The notes: a model not told the origin generated them from the letters alone. Counted from the stretch's first letter, positions 8,025 to 18,227 are shown. The stretch is 64,000 nucleotides of DNA from CAWCDJ01 sp963836015 (GCA_963836015.1 CAWIIF010000005.1:1-64000); one strand, 5' to 3'. Numbers and translations are program-made.

Positions 8025-10294
8025 CCGGCTCCATGCGCCAGTTTGTCCGCTCCGCGGCGGCCGCGGGAATCCTGCTCGCCGCGGTGGCCCCCGCGGGCTT
8101 TTCGAGCGGCACCACTTCATGGGAGATGAACTCCTACCAGGATTTCGTACGCGGCCGCTTCGACGGCATCTCGCTCAGCCGCGAGGGGCGGCTCTCGCTC
8201 GCTCCCAAAGTGGAGACCGTCTTCACTTCCGACCAGCCGGTTATCTGGGCCGTCGCCCAGGGACCCGATAAGACGCTGTACGCTGCCACCGGCCATCGCG
8301 GACGCGTCTACCGCATCGATAAGAACGGCAAAGCATCGCTGTACTGGACGGCCGATCAGCCCGAGGTCTTCGCCGTCGCCGTGGATAATCACGGCGCGGT
8401 CTACGCGGGCACTTCGCCCGACGGCAAGGTATACCGCATCGAAGACGGCAAGGCCGTCGAATACTTCAACCCGAAGGCCCGCTATATCTGGTCGCTCGCC
8501 GGCGCGCCCGATGGAACGCTCTATGTCGGCACCGGCGATCAGGGGAAGATTTACCGGGTCACCGCGCCGGGCCAGGGCGAGCTCTATTACGAGACCGGCC
8601 AGTCGCACATCACCGGGCTGGCAGTGGATTCGCAGGGTCGCCTGCTCGCCGGCACCGAGCCCAACGGCATCCTCTATCGCATTTCCGCCAAGGATAAGGC
8701 GTTCGTGCTCTACGACGCCAACTTGCCCGAGATCCGCGCCATCGTTCCCATGCCGGATGGCACCGTGTACGCCGCTGCGCTGGGCGGGTCGGTGGCCAAG
8801 CTCGCGGCCAGCGCGGCGCAGGCCGCCCAAGCCGCCACCGCCGCCGGAGTGGCTGCCGCCACCGCCACTACCATCACAGTGGAAGCCCAGGCCGGCCCGG
8901 GCGGCGATATCAAGCCCGCCGAAGTGAAGCCCCAGCCGGCCCCCGCCGCCCCTACCCCCCAGGTCACCACGCAGTTCAACCCCGTGGTGGATGTGAGCGG
9001 CGTCGAGAAGTCGGCGGTCTACCGCATCAACCCCGATAACACCGTCGAAACGCTGTGGAGCTCCAAGGAAGAGAACGTCTACGACGTGCTCGCGCTGGAG
9101 CGCCAGATTCTCTTTTCGACCGACGAGAACGGCCGCATTTACGGTCTCTCGCCCGACCGGCGCGTCACCCTCGTCACCGAGACCAACGAGGGCGAGACCA
9201 CCCGGCTGCTGCCTTCCGAACACTCCGTGCTGGCCGCCACCGGCAACATGGGCCGCATCTTCCGTTTGGGCGAGAAGCCCGGGCCGGCCGGATCCTACGA
9301 AGCTCCGGCGCACGATTCCGGCACCGCCTCGCGCTGGGGCAGCCTCAGTTGGCGCGCCGACCTGCCGGCCGATTGCGCCATCACGTTCCGCACGCGCTCC
9401 GGCAATTCCGCCAAGCCCGACCGCACCTGGAGCGACTGGTCCCAGCCCCTCTCGAATCCCACCGGGTCGCCCATTGCGAGCCCCAATGCGCGCTACATCC
9501 AGTGGAAGGCCGAAATGACCGGGAAGCAAGGCGCCACGCCGCTGCTGAACAGCGTCACCTTGGCCTATCTTCCGCAGAATTCGCCGCCCGTCCTGAAGAG
9601 CATCAACGTGATCATGCAGGCCGTGGCCGCATCGCAGAGCGCGAAGCAGTCGGTCTCTTCCTCGGCCGCCTACAGCGTGACGGTGAGCGACAGCGGCGAC
9701 GCAACCAGTTCCATCCCCGCCGGCACCCCGACCCAGACGCTGACGCGCGCCACCAACCAGCAGATCACCCTCGTCTGGACGGCCGAGGATCCCGACAACG
9801 ACCGCCTCGTCTACAACGTCTATTTCCGCCCCGAGGACGAGACCCCGTGGATGCCGCTGAAGAGCGGCCTGCACGAGAATTCCATCACCTTCGACGGCGA
9901 CATCCTGGCCGACGGCAAGTACTTCTTCCGCGTCGTGGCCTCCGACCGCGAAGCCAACCCGCCTTCCAGCGCGCGCGAGGCCCAATTGGTGAGTGCCCCG
10001 ATCATGATCGACAACACCCCACCCGTCGTGACCATCGGCCCCGTGCGCAATGCGGGCGGCTCCGCGCACGTGGAGTTCGAAGCGGCCGACGCCGCCTCGC
10101 CGCTGCGCCACTGCGAGTATTCGCTGGATGCCGCAAGCTGGGTTCCGGTCGCCGCCGCCGATGGCGTGATCGATTCCCTGCGCGAGAAGTTCACGCTGGA
10201 TCTCACCGGCCTCGCCGCGGGCGAGCACCTGCTCGTCATCCGCGCCGCCGACAGCGCCAACAACACGGGGCTCGCCAAAGTCGTTCTGAAGTAG
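8021..10294 (+). CDS. secreted beta-propeller protein with C-terminal fibronectin/Ig-like region
   Basis: About 757 residues. It starts at ATG 8021, overlapping the previous stop by 4 bases; a second Met four codons on is possible. Signal peptide, then repeated blades with the pattern G-x-V/I-YRI (ATGHRGRVYRID, GTSPDGKVYRIE, GTGDQGKIYRVT, GTEPNGILYRIS). An Ala/Pro-rich linker (around residues 265-320) splits the propeller and another set of blades follows. The C-terminal third has Fn3/Ig-like strands (DPDNDRLVYNVYFRPED, DGKYFFRVVASDREANPPSSAREA). Probably a periplasmic or surface binding protein working with the S55 protein; no enzyme motif was seen. Confidence 0.72.
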   Translation: MTGSMRQFVRSAAAAGILLAAVAPAGFSSGTTSWEMNSYQDFVRGRFDGISLSREGRLSLAPKVETVFTSDQPVIWAVAQGPDKTLYAATGHRGRVYRIDKNGKASLYWTADQPEVFAVAVDNHGAVYAGTSPDGKVYRIEDGKAVEYFNPKARYIWSLAGAPDGTLYVGTGDQGKIYRVTAPGQGELYYETGQSHITGLAVDSQGRLLAGTEPNGILYRISAKDKAFVLYDANLPEIRAIVPMPDGTVYAAALGGSVAKLAASAAQAAQAATAAGVAAATATTITVEAQAGPGGDIKPAEVKPQPAPAAPTPQVTTQFNPVVDVSGVEKSAVYRINPDNTVETLWSSKEENVYDVLALERQILFSTDENGRIYGLSPDRRVTLVTETNEGETTRLLPSEHSVLAATGNMGRIFRLGEKPGPAGSYEAPAHDSGTASRWGSLSWRADLPADCAITFRTRSGNSAKPDRTWSDWSQPLSNPTGSPIASPNARYIQWKAEMTGKQGATPLLNSVTLAYLPQNSPPVLKSINVIMQAVAASQSAKQSVSSSAAYSVTVSDSGDATSSIPAGTPTQTLTRATNQQITLVWTAEDPDNDRLVYNVYFRPEDETPWMPLKSGLHENSITFDGDILADGKYFFRVVASDREANPPSSAREAQLVSAPIMIDNTPPVVTIGPVRNAGGSAHVEFEAADAASPLRHCEYSLDAASWVPVAAADGVIDSLREKFTLDLTGLAAGEHLLVIRAADSANNTGLAKVVLK

Positions 10295-10304
10295 TTCCCA
10301 CAGT

Positions 10305-11281
10305 TCAAACCGGGGGCCGGGGGCCGCGCTGTTCCTTTTTCAACGCCCTATACTTGTCGAAAGCCTCACCGGCGGCCTTGGTGTCGCCCCGGCCGCGGTA
10401 GACCTGGCCAAGCACATACAAGGCCTCAGTCGAAGTGGGATCGAGCGTGGCGGCCTGTTCGAGTTCGGCGATCGCCGAGTCATCGTTTCCCTGCCGGTGC
10501 AGATTCACGCCCAGCCGGTAGTGGGCTTCTGCCAGGTCCGGGCCGTAATCGAGGGACTCCCGCAGAACCGCCTCCGCCTCTTTCAGCCGGTCCAACTTCG
10601 TCAGCAGAGAGCCGAGGTTCAGCGGCGGCCAGGGGGAACTGGGCTTCTGGTCCCGGTTCAGGTTCACGGCGTGCCAATAGGAGTCGATCGCTTCGTCGAG
10701 CTGGCCCGTCGCCTCCAGTGACAGGCCCAGATTGTCCCAGGCCCGCATGAACGCGGGATTAACGCCGGTTACGGAGCGCAGGCGAGCGATCGAAGACTGG
10801 TAGTTGCGCTCATCGTAATCGATGCGCGCAAGCCAGTAGGGGTAGAGCGTGTTCTCGGGGACGCCGCGGCCAGACGCTCCAATTCGGGCCTCGCCCATTC
10901 GCCTCGTTTCAGCCCGATATAGGCCATCACGAGTTGAAACCGGTCGGCCTCGGACAGAGGCCGAAGCTTCTCCGCTTTTTTAAGTGCAATCGCGGCGTTA
11001 CCCGGGTTCCTGTCGAGCAGAAACACCCGGGCGGCAAGAGTGAGCAGGTCCACAGACTTCGCATCGGCTTCGATCGCGTGGACGAGAACCTGCTCAACCG
11101 TCAGGTAATCCTTCCGCGCGAGCGCACGCTGGGCTTGCTCTTTCTCCGAGTCGGGGAGCGGCGCTTTCTGCAACTGTTCAAGGACCGTCATGGCGTGCTG
11201 CCCGCCCGCCGCCGGCTCCTGAGAGCCGGCAGTGAACGGGGTTGACGCGAAACAGGCGAGCAGCGCGATCCCCAGCCGCAT
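10305..11281 (-). pseudogene. exported TPR-repeat protein, single frameshift
   Basis: The N-terminal part begins MRLGIALLACFAS (signal peptide) and runs to LERLAAASP. The protein then continues in another frame from ENTLYPYWLARIDYDERNY to the stop at 10305. Adding one base to the four-G run at 10857-10860 (plus strand) joins the two. The second half shows clear TPR repeats (AWDNLGLSLEATGQLDEAIDSY, AEAHYRLGVNLHRQGNDDSAIAELEQA, TEALYVLGQVYRGRGDTKAAGEAF). Last gene of a four-gene TPR operon, four bases after the previous stop. Either recently inactivated or a sequencing indel. Confidence 0.75.
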
Positions 11282-11284
11282 CGC

Positions 11285-11920
11285 CTAATCCCCTTTGCCC
11301 GGTTGTGCGATTGCCTCGCGGACCCGTTTGGCTACGGCGCTCTCGGGCGCGATCTCGAGCTCCTTCTCGATTTCCGCCAGCGCTTGATCGCGCCTGCCCT
11401 CACGCAGGTAGAGCAGGGACAGGGCCAGATGAGACCCTTGGAGTTTCGGATCGGCCTGGATGGCCTGGGAGAAGGCGTACACGGCCTTGGCAAGGTCGCC
11501 GCCCACGCTGTATTGTTCGCCGAGCAACTGCTGGAAGCGCGCCGAAAGCGGCCCCAGGGTGCGCATATGCTCGAAAGCCGACTTGGATATGCTTCTGTAA
11601 ACCACGCCCAGCTGGTAGGCGTATTCGGCATCTCCCGGAGCCATTTTGCGCAACTCCTGGAGCTGCGCGGCGGCGTCCCACCATTCACCACGCCTCTCGT
11701 GGATGCGCACCAGCTCGAGACGGGCCTGGCCGGCAACCGTCGGAGGCGGAGCCGTGCGCAGGAGCTCCCGAAACTGCCGGACCGCCGCCTGGGTCTGGCC
11801 CGCTTTCTCCAGGGAGATCGCCGACTGGAGCCGCGCGTTTGGATCCGCGGCGGGCGCCTGTGCCAAGGCCATGGCCGAAATATGTGCGAAGAGAACCCCC
11901 GGCATGCAGGCAGACCTCAT
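11285..11920 (-). CDS. exported TPR-repeat protein
   Basis: A 211-residue protein with an N-terminal signal-like segment ending SAMALAQ. TPR-type helices include NARLQSAISLEKAGQTQAAVRQF, AQARLELVRIHERRGEWWDAA, AEYAYQLGVVYRSI and GSHLALSLLYLREGRRDQAL. Its start overlaps the upstream gene's stop (ATGA), showing translational coupling. TPR arrays mediate protein-protein contacts. With three similar neighbours, an extracytoplasmic scaffold or tracking system is plausible, but no partner is identified. Confidence 0.72.
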   Translation of the reverse strand: MRSACMPGVLFAHISAMALAQAPAADPNARLQSAISLEKAGQTQAAVRQFRELLRTAPPPTVAGQARLELVRIHERRGEWWDAAAQLQELRKMAPGDAEYAYQLGVVYRSISKSAFEHMRTLGPLSARFQQLLGEQYSVGGDLAKAVYAFSQAIQADPKLQGSHLALSLLYLREGRRDQALAEIEKELEIAPESAVAKRVREAIAQPGKGD

Positions 11921-12876
11921 TTGATCCCCATCAATTGCCGGTCCTCTTCGTCTTCCCGCGCCGCCAGCGCGCGGGAGCGCTCGAAGGCCAACCGGGCCTC
12001 TTCCTTGCGTCCGGCCAGCTGGTAAGCGCGGCCGAGGAGGTATTGCAGCCGGCGGAAATTCGGCTCCGCCCGGGCCGCCTGCTCGAGGAACGTCACGGCC
12101 TCCGGCGTGTCGTGTGCCAGCAGCAGGGCCTCTCCGAGTGCGATCTTGGCGGCGATGGAGGAGGGGTCGGCTTTGAGGGCCCGCCGAAAGAGCGGCAGAG
12201 GGTCTCCCTCATGCAAAAGCTGGTAACTGGCCCCCGCGCCATACAGGGCATCGTAGTTATCGGGGTCCATTGCGATCACCTGCTCGTACCAGCGGAGGGC
12301 TTCCCGGTACTGCTTGTCATGCCGTTTGAGATCTCCGAGCGCGTTCATGATATACGCCGTGCCCGGACGCTTCTCGAGCGCCGCGAGGTATTCGCGTTCG
12401 GCGCCGTCCACGTCTTGCTGCGCCTCCAGGGTCTCGGCCCGGATCTGATGCATGCGCGCGGAGTCGGGAGCATTGCGTCTCACGACCCCGAACTCCTGGA
12501 TCGACATTATGCCGGCGAGCTTGGAGAGGTAGTACAGCGCATCGATGGAATCGGGGTCGCGAAGCAGCGCCGAATGCAGTTCGGAAAGCGCCGCCGTTCC
12601 ATCGTTCACCCCCATATAGGCGCGAGCCAGGAGGATGCGGGCCGGGACCGAGTCCGGGTGCGCGCGGAGAAATGCCTGCGCCTCGCGGGTTGCCGGCGCA
12701 TAGTTTTCACGGTCCAGTTCGACTTCGCAGCGAGCGAGGCTGGCGGGTTGGCCGGCGGCCGTAGCCGCAAAGGCGAGCAGGGAGAGCACTGCCGCGACGC
12801 TCACCGCGGAAACCCGGGCGGACGGCTCACTGCGTCCTGAACTCGATCGTCCGGTCCAATAAAGTGAACTCTTCAT
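11917..12876 (-). CDS. exported TPR-repeat protein
   Basis: About 319 residues from ATG 12876. This start overlaps the end of the upstream gene by 50 bases, and a GTG at 12804 (signal MSVAAVLSLLAFAATAAG) is a good alternative. Several TPR units are visible: PARILLARAYMGVNDGTAAL, ALYYLSKLAGI, AYIMNALGDLKRHDKQYREAL, YDALYGAGASYQLLHEGDPL, AAKIALGEALLLAHDTPEAV, RLQYLLGRAYQLAGRKEEAR. Second gene of the operon. No catalytic motif. Confidence 0.72.
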   Translation of the reverse strand: MKSSLYWTGRSSSGRSEPSARVSAVSVAAVLSLLAFAATAAGQPASLARCEVELDRENYAPATREAQAFLRAHPDSVPARILLARAYMGVNDGTAALSELHSALLRDPDSIDALYYLSKLAGIMSIQEFGVVRRNAPDSARMHQIRAETLEAQQDVDGAEREYLAALEKRPGTAYIMNALGDLKRHDKQYREALRWYEQVIAMDPDNYDALYGAGASYQLLHEGDPLPLFRRALKADPSSIAAKIALGEALLLAHDTPEAVTFLEQAARAEPNFRRLQYLLGRAYQLAGRKEEARLAFERSRALAAREDEEDRQLMGIK

Positions 12877-14381
12877 CGCGTTCCTTGATGAGCTTTTTCA
12901 CCGTTTCCATTTGCGCGGCGTAGCGGGGGTCATTGGATCTCTTATATATCTTCAACATTGTGTCATTGGCGCGGAAACTCCGCGGGTCCGCCGCCAGCGC
13001 CAGCTCCGACTCTCGCCGGGCAGCGTCGATTTCGTCCCGCCGCAGGAACAGCAGGCCCAGCTCGGCGTGGGCCACGGGCGAGCTTCGGCTCGATCGCGAG
13101 CAGCTCCTGAAAGTAGTGGACCGCCGTATCGGTATCGTCCTCCTTCTTTGCGAGGCAGGCCAGCAAATAGAGCGTTCCCGCGCGTGTTTGCGGATCCTTG
13201 AGCGGGATCGCCGCCTCCGCTCGGGCCTCAGGCTCCCGTCCCGCTCCTGCGTACGCGGTCGCCAAAGCGAGGTGCCCCCGGGCGTCGTCCGGCCTCATGG
13301 CGATGAATCTCTCCAGGTAGGGAATGGCGCTCGCCTTGTCCGACCACTGCAGCAGCATCGAGCCCATCGCGTAGTTGAAATAGGCATTTTTCGGATCCAG
13401 CTCCAGGGCCTTTTCGATCGACCGCTTGGCTTCCAGCGGCACACGCAGTTCGTTGCAGACAATCGCGATGAGGAAATGGATGGTGGCGTTCTTCGGATCG
13501 AGATCGCGAGCGTGGGCCAGATATCCGAGGGTCCCCTCGAAGTCTTTCTGCCGCCAGCTCACCTGGGCAAGGTCCATGAGCGGCTGAACCCTGTCCGGCG
13601 CGCTCCGCGCGACCTTCTCGAGGGTTTCCCGCGCCCGCTTCCAATCGCCGCGGCGCTGGTATGCCGCCGCCAGCAGCGGCCAGGTCTTCCCTGTGGAAAC
13701 GTGCCGGGAGTCTAATGCCTCCAGGATCCTGAGGGCGACGGAGTCGTCACTCGAGGAAATGACCGGCAGCACGACGAGGAAGTCGGCCTCCTCGATACCG
13801 GGATCGCCGGCGAGCCTTCCGGCCAGTTCCAGCGCCTGGGCGTGTTCGCCCAGCGCGGCCTGGTCGGCGCACCTGAGGATGAGGGCCGCGGCCCTGGACT
13901 GATCGGCCGGGGGGAGTTGGTTCAAATGTTTCAGAGAATCGGGAAACTCGCGTTTCAGGAACAGCAGAAGGGCCGACTGGTGGTGAGCCTCGGCGCTGGC
14001 GGGATTGAGCTTCAGAACGGTTTCATAGGCCGCCAGGCTGCCGTCAAGGTTCGGCCGGCCGCCTATGCCGATCTGGTAGAGGCGCCCCAGGTTGAGCCAG
14101 GCGGATTCAAGCCGTGGAGCAAGACGAACCGCGCGTTGAAAGGAACGCTCCGCGGATGCAGCGTTGTTCTGCTGCGCCTGGACCACGCCCAACAGGTTCC
14201 AGAGCTGCGCATCGGTCGATTGAGTCTTCAGGGCAGCGCTGATTTCCGTCTGTGCCTCGGCGAGCCGTCCGGCGCCGATCAGGTGCTGGATCTCGCTGGA
14301 TATGTCCTGTTGCGCACTAATCGCGGCCATGGCGGCCAAGATGATCGCAAGTCCTTTCGCGATCATCGTTAGCGCCCTCAT
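12827..14381 (-). pseudogene. exported TPR-repeat protein, single frameshift
   Basis: First gene of the TPR operon. It begins MRALTMIAKGLAIILAAMAAISAQ (signal peptide) and carries about ten TPR units, for example AQLWNLLGVVQAQQNNAASA, AYFNYAMGSMLLQWSDKASA and YLLACLAKKEDDTDTAVHY. At LLAIEPKLA the frame breaks, and the protein resumes as VAHAELGLLFLRRDEIDAARRE to a TGA at 12829-12827. Removing one G from the GGG at 13076-13078 (plus strand) restores it. The rest reads as functional, so an assembly indel is quite possible. Confidence 0.75.
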
Positions 14382-14404
14382 AGGAGCCGATCTTCGGAGA
14401 AAAA

Positions 14405-14440
14405 TATTCGTTGACACTAATATGAAACGATTATAGACTC
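14405..14440. promoter_or_regulatory. overlapping divergent promoters, TPR operon and TonB receptor
   Basis: Minus strand: a perfect TATAAT (14435-14430) lies about 50 bases upstream of the TPR operon start, without a clear -35. Plus strand: TTGACA (14411-14416) and TATAGA (14432-14437) are 15 bp apart, shorter than ideal. The two sets overlap in a 124-bp divergent gap, so the genes could be mutually regulated. Confidence 0.35.
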
Positions 14441-14505
14441 CACTCACAACATCCTGGGTGATAACAGGCAATAAAGTGTAAATCAGTACGGATTGGGGGG
14501 ATACC

Positions 14506-17500
14506 TTGATTACTTTCCGTAAGACGGCGGTCTTCGTTTTGTTTCTGCTGGCCGCCGGTATGCTTCTGGGGCAGAGCCAGAACAGCAGTATCAGCGGCAC
14601 GGTCACGGATGCTACCGGGGCGGTCGTCCCGGGAGCGGAACTCACGCTCACCAACATCCAACAACAGAGCGTCGCCAAGGCCACGAGCGCGTCCGACGGA
14701 CGTTACACATTTCCGAACCTCGTGCCGGGTGAATACGAAATGAAGGCGACCGCCAAGGGGTTCAAACCCGTGCTTCAGCACGGCCTCTCCATTTCCGTCA
14801 GCCAGGTAGTCCGGGTCGACGTCAGCCTCGAGGTCGGCACCGACGTGCAGGCGATCGAAGTGACGGCCAACGCCTCCCAGCTCAATTTCGAAAATGCCTC
14901 CAAGAGTGAAGGCGTAAACCCCGAGACCATCAACGAGCTGCCTTTGATTGTGGCGGGCGGGCCGCGGAACTCGGCGCAATTCCTGGTATTGCTTCCCGGT
15001 GTCACCACCGGAGGCGGAAACAACTCCTATGATGCGCGCATCAACGGCGGCATGGCGACCGGCGACGAGGCGATCATGGATGGCGCGAGCATGCAGGAGG
15101 GCTTCATGTCCCAGAGCGGCATGGTGTCGTTCTTCGATTTCCGCATGACGCCGGACATGATCAGCGAGTTCCGCGTGATGACCTCCACTTACGAGCCCGA
15201 ATACGGCTCGTCGACCGGCGGCCAGCTCATTGCCACGACTAAGTCGGGCGGGAGCTCTTATCATGGGGGCTTCTTTGAGTACTTCCGCAACAAGGCGCTC
15301 AACGCTACCCAGTGGCAGATCGATCGAAAACCGGGAGATGTGCGCGGCAAAGACAACGAGCACGAGATGGGCTTCTTTATCGGCGGACCCGCCAGGATCC
15401 CGAAAATCTATAACACCGACCGGGCGAAGACGTTCTTCTACCTCGATGTGGAGGCGTTCCGGCAGCGCGGCGGCGCGAGCGTTAATCCGATCACGATTCC
15501 CACCATGCAGGAACGGAACGGCGATTTCTCGGATTGGCCTACGCCCATATACGACCCGCTCACGACCCGGGCAAATCCGAATTTCAACCCGAACGCGGAT
15601 ATCAGCGCGAGCAACCCGAAATACATTCGCGATCAGTTCAGCTGCAACGGCGTAATGAACGTGATCTGCCCGTCCCGCTTCGCCAACTCGCCCGCACTGG
15701 GTTTCTTCAAGTACCTTCCCCAGCCGAACAAGAGCGGCGTGACCAATAACTACCTTCCCCCTACGGCCATTCCGGATGGCATCCTGGGCGACGCCAACCA
15801 CTGGATGCTGAAGATCGACCAGTATTTCGGTTCGAAAGATCACTTTGCCGCGACGCTCTGGCGGCAGACCACGCCCGCCAAGTTCCTCTCGATCCTGCCG
15901 CTGCAGCTGGCCACCGAGTCCTTCTCGAATCCGCAGAACTCGTGGGTAAACCGGTTGAACTACGACCATACATTCGGCCCCACCCTGTTGAACCACTTTG
16001 CGTACGGTTATCTGAACCGCAATGAGGGTTACGGATCCGTCAATTACTCATACGCCGACCAACTGCCGCAGATCGCGGGAGTGCCGAGCCACCGCTTTCC
16101 ACCCGCTGTCACGTTTGGCGACGGCTATTCCGGCTACGGCAACTCCACCGGCTTGAACAACGAGGATGTCACGACGCGTCCGACTCACAACGCGAACGAC
16201 ATGGTCACCTGGGTGAAGGGACGCCACACTCTCAAGTTCGGCGCTGAGTACCGGGTCATCCAGGGCAACGCTCACAATGCCGGAAACGAGTCGGGGACTT
16301 TCAACTTTGACGCTTCCCAAACCGGAGTGCCCACGGTTGCCGGAAGCGGCAATTCCATGGCGAGTTTTCTGCTTGGCGCCGTCAACAACGCCAGCGTCAA
16401 CCTCATCACCGTACGCGCCAGGTACATCCGGCAGAATGCTTACATCTTCCACGTCGGCGATACATGGAAGGTAAGCCGGAAGTTGAGTGTCAACTACGGG
16501 CTCCGCTGGGACGACTTTACTCCGTCGAAAGAGAAGTACAACCACATGTCCTTCTTCGACTTCGGGGCGAATCCCGGCGCCGGCGGCCGTCCTGGCCGGT
16601 TGGCTTTTGCCGGCAACAGCTACGGCGCCGCCAGCGCCGGCAAGGACTATCCGGAAGACAACTTCCACAACGGCTTTGGTCCCCGTCTGGGCGTTGCATA
16701 CGCGGTGAACGACAAGACGGTCGTTCGTACCGGCTACGGCATCTTTTACACCCAGGCCTTCTACCCGGGCTGGGGCGGCGGAGTGGATCAGACGGGCTTC
16801 AACTCCAGCGGCTCGCTCGGCACCACCGGCCTCGGCGGACTCGACCCGGCATTCTACTGGCAGAATGGCTTCCCGATCAACAAGCTGCAGCAGCCGCCGT
16901 TCATCGATCCGACTTTTTCCAACGGCCAGGGCGCGCCCACTTACCGGCCGGTTGACGCCAATCGTCTTTCCTACGCCCAGCAGTGGAACTTCACGATTGA
17001 GCGCGAACTGCCCATGAACGCGATGGTCAGCGTGGCTTATGTGGGCAACAAAGGCACGCGATTGCCCTCGCAAATCAGCCCGATCAACGTCCTCAACCCG
17101 AGTCTGCTCTCGAAGTATGGCTCCAAACTGACGGACCAGTTCGCGGCCGACACCCCGTCCGTCGATGGCGTGTCGCAGCCTTACGCGGGCTGGGCGGACC
17201 AGCTGCTGGCCGTTAACAACTGCACACCCACCGTGGCTCAGGCGCTGCTGCCCTACCCCCAGTATTGTGGCGGCATCACAGGCCTGAACGAAAACCTCGG
17301 GAGCTCGACTTACCACGCATTCCAGTTGAAAGTGGAGAAGAAGTATGCGAACGGGCTGTATATGCTGCTCGCCTATACTCACTCCAAGATATTGACCAGC
17401 GCGGCCGGACTTACACAGTCCACTTCCGCGGCCTGGAACGGATCGACCGGCTCGGTGATCTCGCCGTTCGAGATGCACCGCAACAAGTCGCTCGACTCCA

Positions 17501-18105
17501 GCGATGTTCCCAACAGCTTCACGCTGGCTTTCGTCTACGAACTGCCGCTCGGCAAGGGCAAGAGATTCCTGAACAACTCGGCGCTCCTGAATCACCTGGT
17601 CGGCGGCTGGGAGATCACTTCCACCAGCAAGTACTCCTCCGGTACGCCGTTCTGGTTCCGCGCCAGCAACTGCGGCGTCCCGGGACAGTTCCAACTCGCC
17701 TGCATCCCCGCGGTGAAGCCCGGCATGAGCCCGTTCCTGGTCGATTTAGGCAGTTACGATCCGGGTAAACAACAACCGCTGTTCAACGCGGCGGCGTTTG
17801 AATCGGCATCGGCCTTCTCCGGCGTCTCCTATTACGGCACCGGGCCTCGAGTCTCGAATTTCCGCGGCTTCCCGTTCAAGAACGTGGACATCGGTTTCGG
17901 CAAACGCGTCAGAATCAGGGAGAGGGTCAGCCTCCTGTTGCGAGGCGAGGCCTTCAATGCGTTCAACCTGCACAACTTCACGTGCACCGGCAACGGCGGC
18001 TGTCAGAACTTCAACACCACGGTCGGCGATGCCAACTTTGGAGCCTGGGGCGGGAACGTATCCGCGCCCAGAAACATACAGCTCGTCGGGCGGATTGAAT
18101 TCTGA
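14506..18105 (+). CDS. Oar-like TonB-dependent outer-membrane receptor
   Basis: A 1199-residue outer-membrane protein. Start TTG 14506 follows a G-rich Shine-Dalgarno. The signal peptide ends near LGQSQ; a carboxypeptidase-regulatory-like Ig fold follows at 28-110 (SISGTVTDATGAVVPGAELTLTN, SDGRYTFPNLVPGEYEM). Next come a plug (NELPLIVAGGPRNSAQFLVLLPG) and a long beta barrel ending in the aromatic GRIEF. This is the family that dominates Solibacter genomes, thought to import glycans, peptides or siderophores with TonB energy. The substrate cannot be told from sequence. It is immediately followed by the group II intron. Confidence 0.88.
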   Translation: MITFRKTAVFVLFLLAAGMLLGQSQNSSISGTVTDATGAVVPGAELTLTNIQQQSVAKATSASDGRYTFPNLVPGEYEMKATAKGFKPVLQHGLSISVSQVVRVDVSLEVGTDVQAIEVTANASQLNFENASKSEGVNPETINELPLIVAGGPRNSAQFLVLLPGVTTGGGNNSYDARINGGMATGDEAIMDGASMQEGFMSQSGMVSFFDFRMTPDMISEFRVMTSTYEPEYGSSTGGQLIATTKSGGSSYHGGFFEYFRNKALNATQWQIDRKPGDVRGKDNEHEMGFFIGGPARIPKIYNTDRAKTFFYLDVEAFRQRGGASVNPITIPTMQERNGDFSDWPTPIYDPLTTRANPNFNPNADISASNPKYIRDQFSCNGVMNVICPSRFANSPALGFFKYLPQPNKSGVTNNYLPPTAIPDGILGDANHWMLKIDQYFGSKDHFAATLWRQTTPAKFLSILPLQLATESFSNPQNSWVNRLNYDHTFGPTLLNHFAYGYLNRNEGYGSVNYSYADQLPQIAGVPSHRFPPAVTFGDGYSGYGNSTGLNNEDVTTRPTHNANDMVTWVKGRHTLKFGAEYRVIQGNAHNAGNESGTFNFDASQTGVPTVAGSGNSMASFLLGAVNNASVNLITVRARYIRQNAYIFHVGDTWKVSRKLSVNYGLRWDDFTPSKEKYNHMSFFDFGANPGAGGRPGRLAFAGNSYGAASAGKDYPEDNFHNGFGPRLGVAYAVNDKTVVRTGYGIFYTQAFYPGWGGGVDQTGFNSSGSLGTTGLGGLDPAFYWQNGFPINKLQQPPFIDPTFSNGQGAPTYRPVDANRLSYAQQWNFTIERELPMNAMVSVAYVGNKGTRLPSQISPINVLNPSLLSKYGSKLTDQFAADTPSVDGVSQPYAGWADQLLAVNNCTPTVAQALLPYPQYCGGITGLNENLGSSTYHAFQLKVEKKYANGLYMLLAYTHSKILTSAAGLTQSTSAAWNGSTGSVISPFEMHRNKSLDSSDVPNSFTLAFVYELPLGKGKRFLNNSALLNHLVGGWEITSTSKYSSGTPFWFRASNCGVPGQFQLACIPAVKPGMSPFLVDLGSYDPGKQQPLFNAAAFESASAFSGVSYYGTGPRVSNFRGFPFKNVDIGFGKRVRIRERVSLLLRGEAFNAFNLHNFTCTGNGGCQNFNTTVGDANFGAWGGNVSAPRNIQLVGRIEF

Positions 18106-18179
18106 AAGACACCAAATCAGTTAGCTGCCGATAAACGGTAGAGTAGGAGGGGGTCCAAGAAGGCGCCCCTCCCCTCGTC

Positions 18180-18212
18180 GAACCGGACGTGCAGGTTTCC
18201 CGCATCCGGCTC
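18180..18212 (-). ncRNA. group II intron domain V
   Basis: The 33 bases begin GAGCCGGATGCGGG and end GCACGTCCGGTTC on the minus strand. The basal helix pairs GAGCCGGAT with GTCCGGTTC, including the conserved AGC triad at positions 2-4 and an AC bulge. The distal stem GCGG/CCTGC is closed by a GAAA-type loop one base shorter than the usual 34-nt domain V, so activity may be impaired or one base may be missing from the assembly. Confidence 0.85.
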
Positions 18213-18227
18213 TCCTGGAAACCTCGG

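Noticed and set aside
18106..18137. Intrinsic terminator for the TonB receptor at 14506-18105
   Set aside because: No stem followed by a T-run exists between the stop and the intron end.
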